From: Prevotella sp. 885
GTDB taxonomy: Bacteria > Bacteroidota > Bacteroidia > Bacteroidales > Bacteroidaceae
NCBI RefSeq assembly: GCF_002265625.1
Contig: NZ_NOVE01000015.1
Span: 1-64,000 of the forward strand
Length of the DNA stretch: 64,000 bases
Reading direction: 5' to 3'
Of the stretch, positions 54,944 through 63,946 are shown one piece after another; position 1 is the stretch's first letter, and each line of letters starts with the position of its first letter. The notes under the pieces are model-generated. The model was not told the origin of the DNA. It saw only the letters and a program-made list of their open reading frames with translations, and did no database searches. The translations under genes and the position numbers were made by a program.

Positions 54944-56350
54944 ATGAGTAGCCCCACTAATTTCAACTACCACAGCGACCGTATGCTCATTGGTGCTGTA
55001 TTAATCGGAGACATTATCATTGCCATCCTGACATTCCTGCTTTTCTGCAGACACATGCCAGGCATCTATCACGATGATGCAATACGCCAGACCATCACGG
55101 TCAGCATCATGCTCTACTTCGCCTGTACGTACCGTAACGGCGTAGTGCTTCATCGCCGCCGCGCGAGCACGCATCTCATTGTGATGCGCGTAATGAGCAA
55201 CATGTTCAAGTTTACAATCCTCAGCGTACTGCTGTTCACCATCGGCGACTTCTGGCATATGGAGCCATCAAGGTATGCGCTATGCATGCTTACGATGACC
55301 GTACTGATATCCATCTATCGTGTTTTGGTGAGAAGAATAGTAGTAGCATGGCGCCGTAAGCCCAATCACGTCCACAACGTAGTGATTGTCGGAAGTTCGG
55401 AGAACGCTGCCGAGCTCTACAAGGAGGTAATGGAAACCGCCACATTGGGATACAATGTCAACGGTTACTTCGACGACGAACGCAACCCGCTGTTCCCCGA
55501 AAAGGCAACATACCTCGGCAAACCGGAGGACGTGCTGGAGTATCTCAAGAAGCATCCGGAGGTGCATGAGGTGTATTGCTGTCTGCCTTCGAAGCGCAGC
55601 GCAGAGATTCTGCCAATCATACATTATTGTATGCAGAACTTCCTCCACTTCTTCAGTATGCCTAACGTACGCAACTATGTGCACCACCGTATGCACTTCA
55701 CCATGTTCGGCAACGTGGCATGCATGAGCCTCTACAACGAACCGCTGTCACGCGTGGAGAACCGCTTCATCAAGCGTGCCTTCGACATCATCGTTTCGCT
55801 TATCTTCCTCTGCACACTCTTCCCGTTCATTCTGCTCCTCGTTGGCATCGTGACGAAGATAACAATGCCTGGACCGATATTCTTCAGACAGAAGCGTACG
55901 GGTCTTGACGGCAAGGACTTCTACTGTCTGAAGTTCCGAAGCATGAAGGTGAACAAGGATGCCGACACCGTGCAGGCTACGCTCAACGACCCACGTAAGA
56001 CAAAGTGGGGCAACATCATGCGTAAGACCAATCTTGACGAGATGCCACAGTTCATCAATGTGCTCCTCGGACAGATGAGTATCGTGGGTCCACGTCCGCA
56101 CATGGTGAAGCAGACTAACGACTATTCGAAGATAATCGACTATTATATGGTGCGCCACCTCATCAAGCCGGGCATCACCGGATGGAGCCAGGTGACGGGC
56201 TTCCGTGGCGAGACAAAGGAAATATACCAAATGGAAGGTCGCGTAAGAGGCGACATCTGGTATATGGAGCACTGGACTGTCTGGCTCGACATATATATTA
56301 TGTATAAGACAGTGGCAAACGTAGTGCAGGGCGACAAGAACGCCTACTAA
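54944..56350 (+). CDS. Undecaprenyl-phosphate sugar phosphotransferase (WcaJ type)
   Basis: The 468-aa membrane enzyme starts exopolysaccharide or capsule repeat units by moving a sugar 1-phosphate from a UDP-sugar to undecaprenyl phosphate. Four N-terminal helices (about 15-120), a CoA-binding-like Rossmann region (HNVVIVGSSENAAELYKEVM) and the C-terminal bacterial sugar transferase domain (KRAFDIIVSLIFL; FFRQKRTGLDGKDFYCLKFRSM; TNLDEMPQFINVLLGQMSIVGPRPHM) are all present. ATG 54944 follows the promoter and gives a normal length. The sugar specificity is not readable. It stands alone with its own terminator, without adjacent glycosyltransferases. Confidence 0.9.
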   Translation: MSSPTNFNYHSDRMLIGAVLIGDIIIAILTFLLFCRHMPGIYHDDAIRQTITVSIMLYFACTYRNGVVLHRRRASTHLIVMRVMSNMFKFTILSVLLFTIGDFWHMEPSRYALCMLTMTVLISIYRVLVRRIVVAWRRKPNHVHNVVIVGSSENAAELYKEVMETATLGYNVNGYFDDERNPLFPEKATYLGKPEDVLEYLKKHPEVHEVYCCLPSKRSAEILPIIHYCMQNFLHFFSMPNVRNYVHHRMHFTMFGNVACMSLYNEPLSRVENRFIKRAFDIIVSLIFLCTLFPFILLLVGIVTKITMPGPIFFRQKRTGLDGKDFYCLKFRSMKVNKDADTVQATLNDPRKTKWGNIMRKTNLDEMPQFINVLLGQMSIVGPRPHMVKQTNDYSKIIDYYMVRHLIKPGITGWSQVTGFRGETKEIYQMEGRVRGDIWYMEHWTVWLDIYIMYKTVANVVQGDKNAY

Positions 56351-56421
56351 ACGCAGAAGCACATAAAGAAGATTATATCAATCTTCAAGCAATTATATAA
56401 CAGCAAGATAACCAAAACTCG

Positions 56422-56459
56422 GACAGGCGGCGCATAGATTGCGCTGCCTGTCTTTTTTT
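56422..56459 (+). terminator. Terminator of the WcaJ-type gene
   Basis: GACAGGC (56422-56428) and GCCTGTC (56446-56452) with inner GCGC/GCGC pairing, followed by seven T. Confidence 0.9.
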
Positions 56460-56511
56460 GTGCTTAAGAGAGCGATACACGCTTTCTGTTATTGCCTTAT
56501 TAGCCTTAAAT

Positions 56512-56549
56512 AAAAAAAAGCAGCGGTCCGCCCAAGAGCGAACCGCTGC
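56512..56549 (-). terminator. Terminator of the 27-aa peptide unit
   Basis: GCAGCGGT (56520-56527) pairs with ACCGCTGC (56542-56549); on the minus strand eight T follow. Confidence 0.8.
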
Positions 56550-56627
56550 CAATATTTTAACAACTTACCAAATTTTCTTTCCTCGAAAGAAGAAGGGTAG
56601 TTTGTGTCTGACTAACCGAAGTTATCC

Positions 56628-56711
56628 TTACTTCATGTCAATCTTCTTACCCATACTTACGGCCTGTGCAATTGTTATTGCTACGATGGCCAAAATCAAC
56701 ATTGTTACCAT
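56628..56711 (-). CDS. 27-residue membrane peptide
   Basis: A short frame reads MVTMLILAIVAITIAQAVSM followed by a lysine-rich end (GKKIDMK) and TAA. The first 19 residues form one hydrophobic helix. AAAGAAAGG precedes the ATG as a plausible ribosome site. It has a full TTTG-N20-TATCTTTG promoter 116 bp upstream and a Rho-independent terminator 79 bp downstream, so it is a self-contained unit. Between stop and terminator lies a TTCTTTC/GAAAGAA hairpin (56575-56591). The function is unknown; small toxin-like or membrane-regulator peptides and a non-coding RNA are alternatives. Confidence 0.65.
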   Translation of the reverse strand: MVTMLILAIVAITIAQAVSMGKKIDMK

Positions 56712-56826
56712 AATCTTTTTACCTTTCTTTTAATTAATTTGTAAATCCGTTATCTGAGCCAAAACCTTCACAAGCTTAAGAGGCTCCGTTATGTTATCCT
56801 GTGTATTTATGTTTCTTTTTACGCTG

Positions 56827-56858
56827 CAAAGATACTATTTGCAGATTGTGTACGCAAA
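56827..56858 (-). promoter_or_regulatory. Promoter of the 27-aa peptide unit
   Basis: On the minus strand, TTTG (56858-56855), 20 bp, then TATCTTTG (56834-56827). Confidence 0.75.
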
Positions 56859-56936
56859 CATATTAACAAAAAAGTATACCTTTACAGCCTTTTGTTGACA
56901 CAAGTCAAAAAAGAATGGAGGTATACTTTGTATGTT

Positions 56937-57539
56937 TTACTGATATCTTTCGGGCACTTTCGTCACGCTTCCCGTGAACACAAAGGGATTTTCGATGATG
57001 AACCAGGAGTGGTCGTTGCCGCGTTCAAAGTCGACAAAGAGGCGGTTAATGGTGATGGTGAAGGTGTCGCCGTAACGCTCTATCATGAGGTCGCTGTTGG
57101 GTTTGTCGCCCGCCTCAGCCAGATAATATTCGCTTTCGCCATTGCCTTTTGGCATATTGATGGCGCCCTGCATGCTCCATTCGCCGCCTTTAACGGTCAT
57201 AGACGTCAGCTCCTCCAGCTTTACATCTGACTTGAAGGAGATAACCATAAAGGAGAACCTGGATGGCATGTGGCTCTTGCCCGTAGCAATAGTGCGATAA
57301 TAGTCGAAGGAGAAGAATTCCAGTTCGCAGTCGTACAGACTGTCTCCGTCATTGCGACTGCCGTCTTTCTTGCATGCCCAATAGGCATTGCCGAATGAGT
57401 AAGAATTGCGTCCCACTTCAAGGACGGCTTTCACCTCATCCTGTTTGTTACTGATTTCATCCTCTGCACTACACGAACCGAGAAGTACGGAAGAGAAAAT
57501 GCTACATAATAATAGCATGAATAATTTAATCGTCTTCAT
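56937..57539 (-). CDS. Lipoprotein, function unknown
   Basis: The 200-aa product has a lipoprotein signal with lipobox LGSC (Cys23) and a mature part of beta-type strands (YDCELEFFSFDYYRTIATGK; SEYYLAEAGDKPNSDLMIER; FTITINRLFVDFERGNDHSW). The pattern resembles small Bacteroidales surface lipoproteins with a DUF-type beta sandwich, but I cannot name a family. It diverges from the GH20 gene. A TACATTTG box on the minus strand at 57663-57670 might be its -7 element. Confidence 0.75.
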   Translation of the reverse strand: MKTIKLFMLLLCSIFSSVLLGSCSAEDEISNKQDEVKAVLEVGRNSYSFGNAYWACKKDGSRNDGDSLYDCELEFFSFDYYRTIATGKSHMPSRFSFMVISFKSDVKLEELTSMTVKGGEWSMQGAINMPKGNGESEYYLAEAGDKPNSDLMIERYGDTFTITINRLFVDFERGNDHSWFIIENPFVFTGSVTKVPERYQ

Positions 57540-57710
57540 AAGCTAAGAATTTAGAATACATTATAAGTTTAGAAAATATACTATAAAAGCAGTAGTTGAT
57601 TATTTCTGTATCAGATTAGTATTGGGGCTTATTATTCCCATATTTTCATTATAAGTCTGATGCAAATGTACTAAAAATATCCGAACATGTTTGTCATTTA
57701 GTAAAAAAAA

Positions 57711-57742
57711 TTTGCTCAACCCCCGAAAAGGTCTTAACTTTG
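57711..57742 (+). promoter_or_regulatory. Promoter of the GH20 gene
   Basis: TTTG (57711-57714), 20 bp, then TAACTTTG (57735-57742), 47 bp before ATG 57790. Confidence 0.8.
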
Positions 57743-57789
57743 TTAAGTATATGGAAATCTTTATTAATATTATTATACCGAAAAAACTA

Positions 57790-59964
57790 ATGAAAAGAAT
57801 CTTTCTACTTTCAGCGGCTGCCATCGTGTCGGCTGCTCTTTCGGCGCAAACCGTTGCCAAGATGAGCGACATGAAGCCCGAAACGAAGGCTATGGCGGTG
57901 AGTCTCAAGCTTACCGGCGAACTGACTACGGAGGGAAACAGCGACTATCGTCAGCTCCGCGACCTCTGCTTCCAACTCCGCGACCTCGATCTCAGCGATG
58001 CCAACAGCACCGGTCTGCCGAAGAACGCGTTTCATTCACGTCACCAGCTGGAGCGCATCAAGCTCCCGAAAATCCTCAAGACCATAGAGTCGCAGGCGTT
58101 CTTTGCTTGCGATAAGTTGCAGGAGATAACCATCCCCGCTTCCGTCACAAGCATCGGAGAGGCTGCCTTCTCGGGCTGTAAGGGCTTGGAGAGCATCGTA
58201 ATAGAGGGCACTCCGGTGCTTGGCGAGTACGCTTTCGCACGTCTTGAGGGTCTGAAGACTGTCAAGGTGAACTCAAAGGTGCCGCCTCGTGCAGACGTAT
58301 CTACATTCTATGGCATCAATCGTTCGCAGGTGAAGCTGATTGTTCCGAAGGGCGCAGAGGCTGCATATAAGAAAGCACCTGGTTGGAGCCGCTTCTTCGC
58401 CGAGCCGAAAACAGCCAAAGAGGTGAGCGACCCTTCCATGTGTCTTGCGCCGTATCCTATGGAGATGAACGTGATGAAGGGCGCTAAGGGCATGGACGTG
58501 CAGACAGCATGGAACATCGTGGCAGCTGAAGGGCTGCAGAACGAGCAGAATCAGGCTCGCCGTATGCTCACAGAGCGCATCGGCAACATCGTCAACAGCA
58601 GACAGCGCGGCATCGTGCTCAACCTTTCGCTCGACCAGACTCTCACTGACAACGAGGCTTACACGCTGGCTGTGAACGCTAAGGGCGTAACCATTAAGGG
58701 CAAGACAGCGCAGGGCGTGTTCTGGGGACTGATGACTTTAGACCAGATTCTGCGCGGCAGCGGCAACAAGGAATGCGTGGACATCATCCCGCAACTCACC
58801 ATAAAGGACGCTCCCCGCACCCATGTACGTGAGCTGATGGTCGACCCTGCACGTACCTTCATCCCCTTCGATGATCTGAAAGCGTTCATCCCAGAGATGG
58901 CACGCTATAAGCTCAACGCCCTCCATCTGCACCTCGTGGATGACCAGGCATGGCGTATAGAGATAAAGAAGTATCCGCAACTCACAGAGCTGGCTTCCTC
59001 ACGATGGGGTCAGGACGACATGCTCGCGCCATACAAGGGCTATTATACCCAGGAACAGATGCGCGAACTGGTGAAGTATGCCGCTACGTATCACGTGGAA
59101 ATAGTGCCAGAAATAGAGATGCCGGGACATGAGGTGGCTGCCATCAGCGTCTTCCCTGAGCTTACCTGCCATCAGCGTCAGGTGCCCGTCCGCACCACTT
59201 GCGGCGTTTCCAACGAGCTACTTTGCCCCGGTAACGACTTCACATACGAGTTCCTCGGCAACGTATTCAAGGAGATAACAGACATCTTCCCGTCAAAATA
59301 TATCCATCTTGGTGGCGACGAAGCTGGCAATCCCGCTCTCGACTGCTGGACAGACTGCCCGAAGTGTAAGGCGCTGAAGCGAAAGCTCGGCATCCCGTCG
59401 ACGGACCGTTCGGAGAACTGGAAGCTGCAGGGCTACCTCTTCGATCGCATAATAGAGCTTCTTCGCGACACTTATCACAAGACTCCGATGTTCTGGTATG
59501 AGTCTGACTTCAAGGAGATACAGCCCGGCTGCGTGACATTCGCATGGCGTAGCGGACAGACAAAGGAGGCGCTTGACGCTGCCGTACGAAACAACGCACG
59601 CATCATGCTGTGCCCCGGTGAGCACTGCTACTTCGACTATCCGATGGCGAAGGGCGACATGCCTGAGGTGAACTGGGGAATGCCCGTAACTTCTCTGAAG
59701 GACGCTTACGCCCTTGATCCGGCTTGGGGAATGGGAGCAGAGTTTGAGAAGAACAATCTCTTCGGTGTGGCCGGCACTCTCTGGAGCGAGTGCATCAACA
59801 CTCCCGAGCGCATCAGCTATCAGGCTTACCCGCGTGCAATAGCACTGGCGGAGGTAGGATGGAGCACAGCCAACGTTCGCTCATGGGAAGGCTTCGTAAA
59901 GCGACTGAAGCCTACTATGAAGGATATGATGAGACGCGGAGTGACCGCAAGCTTGGAATACTAA
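57790..59964 (+). CDS. Secreted beta-N-acetylhexosaminidase (GH20) with BspA-like LRR domain
   Basis: The 724-aa product releases terminal GlcNAc or GalNAc from glycans, mucin or chitooligosaccharides. It has a Sec signal (MKRIFLLSAAAIVSAALSA), then a BspA-like leucine-rich region (about 40-200: KLQEITIPASVTSIGEAAFS, GLESIVIEGTPVLGEYAFAR), then a GH20b N domain (QRGIVLNLSLDQ ... GVFWGLMTLDQIL) and the GH20 barrel with catalytic Asp510-Glu511 (YIHLGGDEAGN). ATG 57790 gives the signal peptide; the longer frame would overlap the promoter. LRR modules usually mediate binding, and their fusion to GH20 is uncommon in my knowledge. Confidence 0.9.
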   Translation: MKRIFLLSAAAIVSAALSAQTVAKMSDMKPETKAMAVSLKLTGELTTEGNSDYRQLRDLCFQLRDLDLSDANSTGLPKNAFHSRHQLERIKLPKILKTIESQAFFACDKLQEITIPASVTSIGEAAFSGCKGLESIVIEGTPVLGEYAFARLEGLKTVKVNSKVPPRADVSTFYGINRSQVKLIVPKGAEAAYKKAPGWSRFFAEPKTAKEVSDPSMCLAPYPMEMNVMKGAKGMDVQTAWNIVAAEGLQNEQNQARRMLTERIGNIVNSRQRGIVLNLSLDQTLTDNEAYTLAVNAKGVTIKGKTAQGVFWGLMTLDQILRGSGNKECVDIIPQLTIKDAPRTHVRELMVDPARTFIPFDDLKAFIPEMARYKLNALHLHLVDDQAWRIEIKKYPQLTELASSRWGQDDMLAPYKGYYTQEQMRELVKYAATYHVEIVPEIEMPGHEVAAISVFPELTCHQRQVPVRTTCGVSNELLCPGNDFTYEFLGNVFKEITDIFPSKYIHLGGDEAGNPALDCWTDCPKCKALKRKLGIPSTDRSENWKLQGYLFDRIIELLRDTYHKTPMFWYESDFKEIQPGCVTFAWRSGQTKEALDAAVRNNARIMLCPGEHCYFDYPMAKGDMPEVNWGMPVTSLKDAYALDPAWGMGAEFEKNNLFGVAGTLWSECINTPERISYQAYPRAIALAEVGWSTANVRSWEGFVKRLKPTMKDMMRRGVTASLEY

Positions 59965-59993
59965 GAGCGGTAAACAGGAATTTATCTAACGAA

Positions 59994-60140
59994 GTTGAGA
60001 GTTGAGATTTGAAATTTGAGAGTTCTTGCTAAGGCAAGCGGCAAAGCCGAGCGATGATTACCTTATTAAGTATATTATAATCAATATGATTAACTATCAT
60101 ACATATCATAACTCTCAACTCTCCATTCTCAACTCTCAAC
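59994..60140. repeat. Large imperfect inverted repeat of AACTCTCAACT type, copy 2
   Basis: The 31-bp arms 59994-60024 and 60110-60140 pair with a few mismatches. The loop contains GATGATTACCTTATTAAG and ATGATTAAC words shared with 22806-22906. It follows the GH20 gene by 29 bp. Confidence 0.7.
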
Positions 60141-60176
60141 TAAATAAACTGCAATTTATCGCTGAGATAAACAAAA

Positions 60177-60230
60177 AAATAGGAGTTACGAATTATGGTT
60201 GTGGATAACCTTAACTCGTAACTCCTATTT
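60177..60230 (-). terminator. Terminator of the mltD-rel group
   Basis: AAATAGGAGTTACGA pairs with TCGTAACTCCTATTT; on the minus strand a seven-T run follows. It lies 20 bp after the rel stop. Confidence 0.8.
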
Positions 60231-60249
60231 CGTTATTCTTAAATGCCGC

Positions 60250-62517
60250 TTAGAGAATCTGCAGCACTTCCTTTATGTCCTCAATCTTACGCAACTCATC
60301 CATTATGATGCGCACTTCGCTGCGGTCGTGTACACGCAGTTCGATGGTGCCGTTGAAGATGCCCTCATCGCTGGAAATGGTAACGCGATGGATGTTGACG
60401 TCCAGCTTGTCAGAGATTACCTCTGCCACATCGTGAAGCATACGCTTGCGGTCGATGCCCGAAATCTGAACGGTGGCGTCGAAGAACATCACCTTGTGCA
60501 TGTCCCACTTGGCATCGAGGATGCGATTGCCGAAACTGGTCTTAAGCTTGGAAGCCACGGCACAGTCGCGACGGTGAATTTCTATGCGGTTCTTGTTGTC
60601 GATATATCCGAGGATGTCGTCACCCGGTATCGGATGACAGCACTGCGGAAAGACAAACGTGGAGATGTTCTCCTCATTTATAATCACCGGCTTCTTCTTG
60701 TTGAAGCCCTCTCCTACTATGAAGAAGCTGCGCTTCGTATCGTCTTTCTTGTCGTTATGCGAGAAGAAAGGCACGAACTTTCGCCAGCCGCCTCCCGTGT
60801 TCTCAGCCTTCTTGCTGCGCAATTCGTCGAGGTCGTTATCGCCAAGCAATATGGTGCGCTTGCCGATGGCGAGGAAGAGAGCCTCATTGTTCTTCATCTC
60901 ATGCAGGTCGCAGAGCTTGTTAAGGACGGGAGTGGTCATCTCCAGCTCGTTCTTTACAAGCCAGTCGTCCAGAATCTGCTCACCGCGCTTCTGCAGTTCG
61001 CGGTTGTTACGGCGCAGAATGGCAGTAATCTTGCCCTTTGCCTTAGCCGTGGACACGAAGTTTATCCATGACGCCTGCACGTGCTGAGAGTTGGATGACA
61101 GCACCTCCACCTGGTCACCGCTGTTAAGGCGATGGCTGAGAGGCACCAGCTTATGATTTACCTTCGCACCTATACAGTGCGAGCCGAGGAATGTATGTAT
61201 CTGGAAAGCGAAGTCGAGCACCGTACATCCTGCCGGCATAGTCTTGATTTCGCCCTTCGGTGTGAATACGAAAATCTCGTTGGCGAAGAGATTCAGCTTG
61301 ATGGTGTCGAGGAAGTCCATGGCGTCCGGCTGCGGATCGTCAAGAATCTCCTTGATGGTGGAGAGCCAGTTGTTCAGCTCAGAGTCGTCATCGACAACCT
61401 CCGTCTCGCCCTCCTTATATTTCCAGTGTGCGGCAAAGCCCTGCTCAGCCACCTCGTCCATGTGGTCAGAACGTATCTGCACCTCTATCCACTTGCCCTG
61501 CTTCGACATCAATGTGACGTGCAAAGCCTGATAGCCGTTGGCTTTCGGGTGGTTCACCCAGTCGCGCAGACGGTCGGGATGCGACTTGTATATCTGGTTT
61601 ATAGCCACATATATCTTGAAGCATTCGTTTATCTCCTCCGAGCGAACCTTCGGCGTATAGATGATTCGCACGGCGAGGATGTCATATATCTCCTCGAAGG
61701 TGACATGCTTGTTCTGCATCTTGTTCCATATCGAGTATGGACTCTTCACGCGTGCCTTTATTTCGTATTTCAGCCCCATGTCATCAAGGATGGCTCTGAT
61801 GGGCTTTGTGAAAGACTCGAAGAGCACATCGCGCTGTGCCTGTGTGTCAGCCAGCTTCGACTTGATGTAGGCATACTCCTCCGGATGTTCGTAGCGGAAA
61901 GAGAGGTCTTCCAGCTCTGTCTTTATCTTGTTAAGACCAAGGCGGTTGGCAAGCGGAGCATAAATATATAATGTCTCGCCCGCTATCTTATACTGCTTGT
62001 TGGCAGGCTGCGACTCCAGCGTGCGCATATTGTGCAGACGGTCGCAAATCTTGATGAGGATTACGCGGATGTCGTCGCTCATCGTGAGGAGCAGCTTCTT
62101 GAAGTTCTCAGCCTGTGCCGACTTATGATCATCAAATATGCCTCCAGAAATCTTCGTCAGTCCGTCAACAATCATAGCCACCTTCTCTCCAAAAATGTTC
62201 TCTATGTCCTCGACGGTATAGTCCGTGTCCTCCACGACGTCATGCAACAGGGCGGCGCAAATACTGGTGCTTCCCAGTCCCATCTCCTCCACGGCGATGC
62301 GTGCGACGGCAATGGGGTGCATGATGTAAGGTTCGCCTGAGAGTCTGCGCACACCTTTGTGCGCCTGCTTGGCGAAGTTGAACGCCTTGGTTATGATGTC
62401 CACCTTCTTGCGGTGTGGCGATGCCAGATAAATGTCAAGCATTCCTTTGAAGGCTGCCTCTATCAACTTGTCGTCAGCGGCTTCGCGCTGCAGTTCTTTC
62501 TCTTTAATGTCATCCAT
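60250..62517 (-). CDS. rel: Bifunctional (p)ppGpp synthetase/hydrolase
   Basis: The 755-aa enzyme makes and degrades the stringent-response alarmone. Domains in order: HD hydrolase (about 50-200; ALLHDVVEDTDYTVEDI and ICDRLHNMRTL, which look intact), synthetase (KANGYQALHVTL; VEVQIRSDHM-like EVQIRS), TGS (about 410-470), a helical and zinc-finger-like part (VFPQCCHPIPGDDILGYI) and a C-terminal ACT domain. Because both catalytic halves appear complete I call it Rel/SpoT type. It follows mltD by 76 bp. Confidence 0.95.
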   Translation of the reverse strand: MDDIKEKELQREAADDKLIEAAFKGMLDIYLASPHRKKVDIITKAFNFAKQAHKGVRRLSGEPYIMHPIAVARIAVEEMGLGSTSICAALLHDVVEDTDYTVEDIENIFGEKVAMIVDGLTKISGGIFDDHKSAQAENFKKLLLTMSDDIRVILIKICDRLHNMRTLESQPANKQYKIAGETLYIYAPLANRLGLNKIKTELEDLSFRYEHPEEYAYIKSKLADTQAQRDVLFESFTKPIRAILDDMGLKYEIKARVKSPYSIWNKMQNKHVTFEEIYDILAVRIIYTPKVRSEEINECFKIYVAINQIYKSHPDRLRDWVNHPKANGYQALHVTLMSKQGKWIEVQIRSDHMDEVAEQGFAAHWKYKEGETEVVDDDSELNNWLSTIKEILDDPQPDAMDFLDTIKLNLFANEIFVFTPKGEIKTMPAGCTVLDFAFQIHTFLGSHCIGAKVNHKLVPLSHRLNSGDQVEVLSSNSQHVQASWINFVSTAKAKGKITAILRRNNRELQKRGEQILDDWLVKNELEMTTPVLNKLCDLHEMKNNEALFLAIGKRTILLGDNDLDELRSKKAENTGGGWRKFVPFFSHNDKKDDTKRSFFIVGEGFNKKKPVIINEENISTFVFPQCCHPIPGDDILGYIDNKNRIEIHRRDCAVASKLKTSFGNRILDAKWDMHKVMFFDATVQISGIDRKRMLHDVAEVISDKLDVNIHRVTISSDEGIFNGTIELRVHDRSEVRIIMDELRKIEDIKEVLQIL

Positions 62518-62593
62518 GATCAGAGTCTCCTATAAATTGGCGTGATGATTTCTGTAAGGTATGGTAGTTTAGCGGCTACTAACGTCCGAGCCG

Positions 62594-63946
62594 TTACTTT
62601 ATGCGAAGCTTCTTGCCTGCGCGTATGTTGCTGCCGCTGATTTTATTGAGTTTCTTGAGCTTTTTTACGGTAGTTCCGTTACGCTTTGCTATCTCCGAGA
62701 GCGTATCACCCTGTCGGATTGTCACGTTCTTTGAGCGTTCTTTTTTGTTCTTCTTTTTACGTGAAGAGCGTGTGGAGCGTGAAGAGTATGTGGAGCGTGA
62801 AGAGCTGCTATACTGGCGTGTGGGGCGTGACGAGTAAGAGGGAGCGTCGCTGTTGACCTCCACCTCCTTACGCTTCGACAGGAGAGCGTCGGCGTTGTAG
62901 GCATAAATGGAGTCCTCCTTGTCGATGAAGTCGTTGACGAGCATCTGCGGCAGACGCAATGCGGAAGGCTTTGACGATCCGTTGACGATGTTGCGTCTAT
63001 ACTGCGGATTGAGCTGCTTTATCTGGTCCACATCGATGCCGAGCACGTTAGCCACCTGCTCGAAGTGTACGTCACGGTTAACCATGACGGTGTCTGTCTT
63101 CGAAGGCAGTTCGGTCTCCATCGGGCAGATATTGTGCTCGCAATAGTAGTTCATGATGTAGTTGGCGGCGATGAATGCCGGCACATATCCACGTGTCTCC
63201 TTCGGAAGGTAGGGATAAATCTTCCAGTAGTCGGTCTCGCCCTTCGAGCGGTGGATGGCCTTGTTGATGGTCTCCGGACCACAGTTGTATGCGGCAATCA
63301 CCAAATTCCAGTCGCCGAATATGCGATAGAGGTCGCGAAGGTACTGCGCTGCTGCATACGACGCACGCACGGGGTCGCGACGTTCGTCCACGAGCGAATT
63401 TACCTCCAGTCCGTAATGCTTGCCGGTGGTGATCATAAACTGCCACAGACCGGTGGCACCCACGCGCGAAACGGCATTAGGATTGAGCGCCGACTCGATA
63501 ACCGGCAGATACTTCAGCTCCAACGGCAGTCCGTACATCTCGAGAGCCTGCTCGAATATGGGCATGTAGAAGTTCTGTGCACCGAGCATGGCGCTGACCG
63601 AATGGCGCAGACGACCGCTATAACGGTCGATAAACACCTGAACGATGTCGTTATACGGCATTTCCATAACCGACGGAATGCGGCTAAGACGCTCCTTGTA
63701 TACTTCCTTGTCGTATACAGGATTGATGTCCATCATGTTGCAGTCCGTGCTGGCTTTGAGGTAAGTCTTGTGGTTGTAAGCGCTGAGCAGACTGTCATAG
63801 TCTTGCGTCAGTCCCTCTGGCAGGTCTATAATTTCCTTCTTTCCTTCAGCGTCCGTCACCGTTATCTCTTTGTCGTCGCTCTGCGCGAAGATGGGGTTAG
63901 AGAATGTGAGAAGCGCTGTTGCTATCAATATTAATGTCTTTTTCAT
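62594..63946 (-). CDS. MltD-like lytic transglycosylase with LysM
   Basis: The 450-aa product cleaves peptidoglycan glycan strands. It has a signal peptide (cleavage after IFA-Q), an SLT domain with catalytic Glu151 (LPVIESALNPNAVSRVGATG, LWQFM) and YNCGPETINKAI, then a Ser/Arg-rich linker (about 370-400) and a C-terminal LysM domain (IRQGDTLSEIAKRNGTTVKK). The linker is coded by about four 18-bp-type repeats at 62760-62830. A weak LysM-like stretch occurs near 290-320. The first 54 bp beyond its start to the window edge show no assignable gene. Confidence 0.9.
   Translation of the reverse strand: MKKTLILIATALLTFSNPIFAQSDDKEITVTDAEGKKEIIDLPEGLTQDYDSLLSAYNHKTYLKASTDCNMMDINPVYDKEVYKERLSRIPSVMEMPYNDIVQVFIDRYSGRLRHSVSAMLGAQNFYMPIFEQALEMYGLPLELKYLPVIESALNPNAVSRVGATGLWQFMITTGKHYGLEVNSLVDERRDPVRASYAAAQYLRDLYRIFGDWNLVIAAYNCGPETINKAIHRSKGETDYWKIYPYLPKETRGYVPAFIAANYIMNYYCEHNICPMETELPSKTDTVMVNRDVHFEQVANVLGIDVDQIKQLNPQYRRNIVNGSSKPSALRLPQMLVNDFIDKEDSIYAYNADALLSKRKEVEVNSDAPSYSSRPTRQYSSSSRSTYSSRSTRSSRKKKNKKERSKNVTIRQGDTLSEIAKRNGTTVKKLKKLNKISGSNIRAGKKLRIK

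Noticed and set aside
56458..56733. 91-aa plus-strand frame
   Set aside because: It lies over two terminators and antisense to the 27-aa peptide unit; composition is not protein-like at the start.
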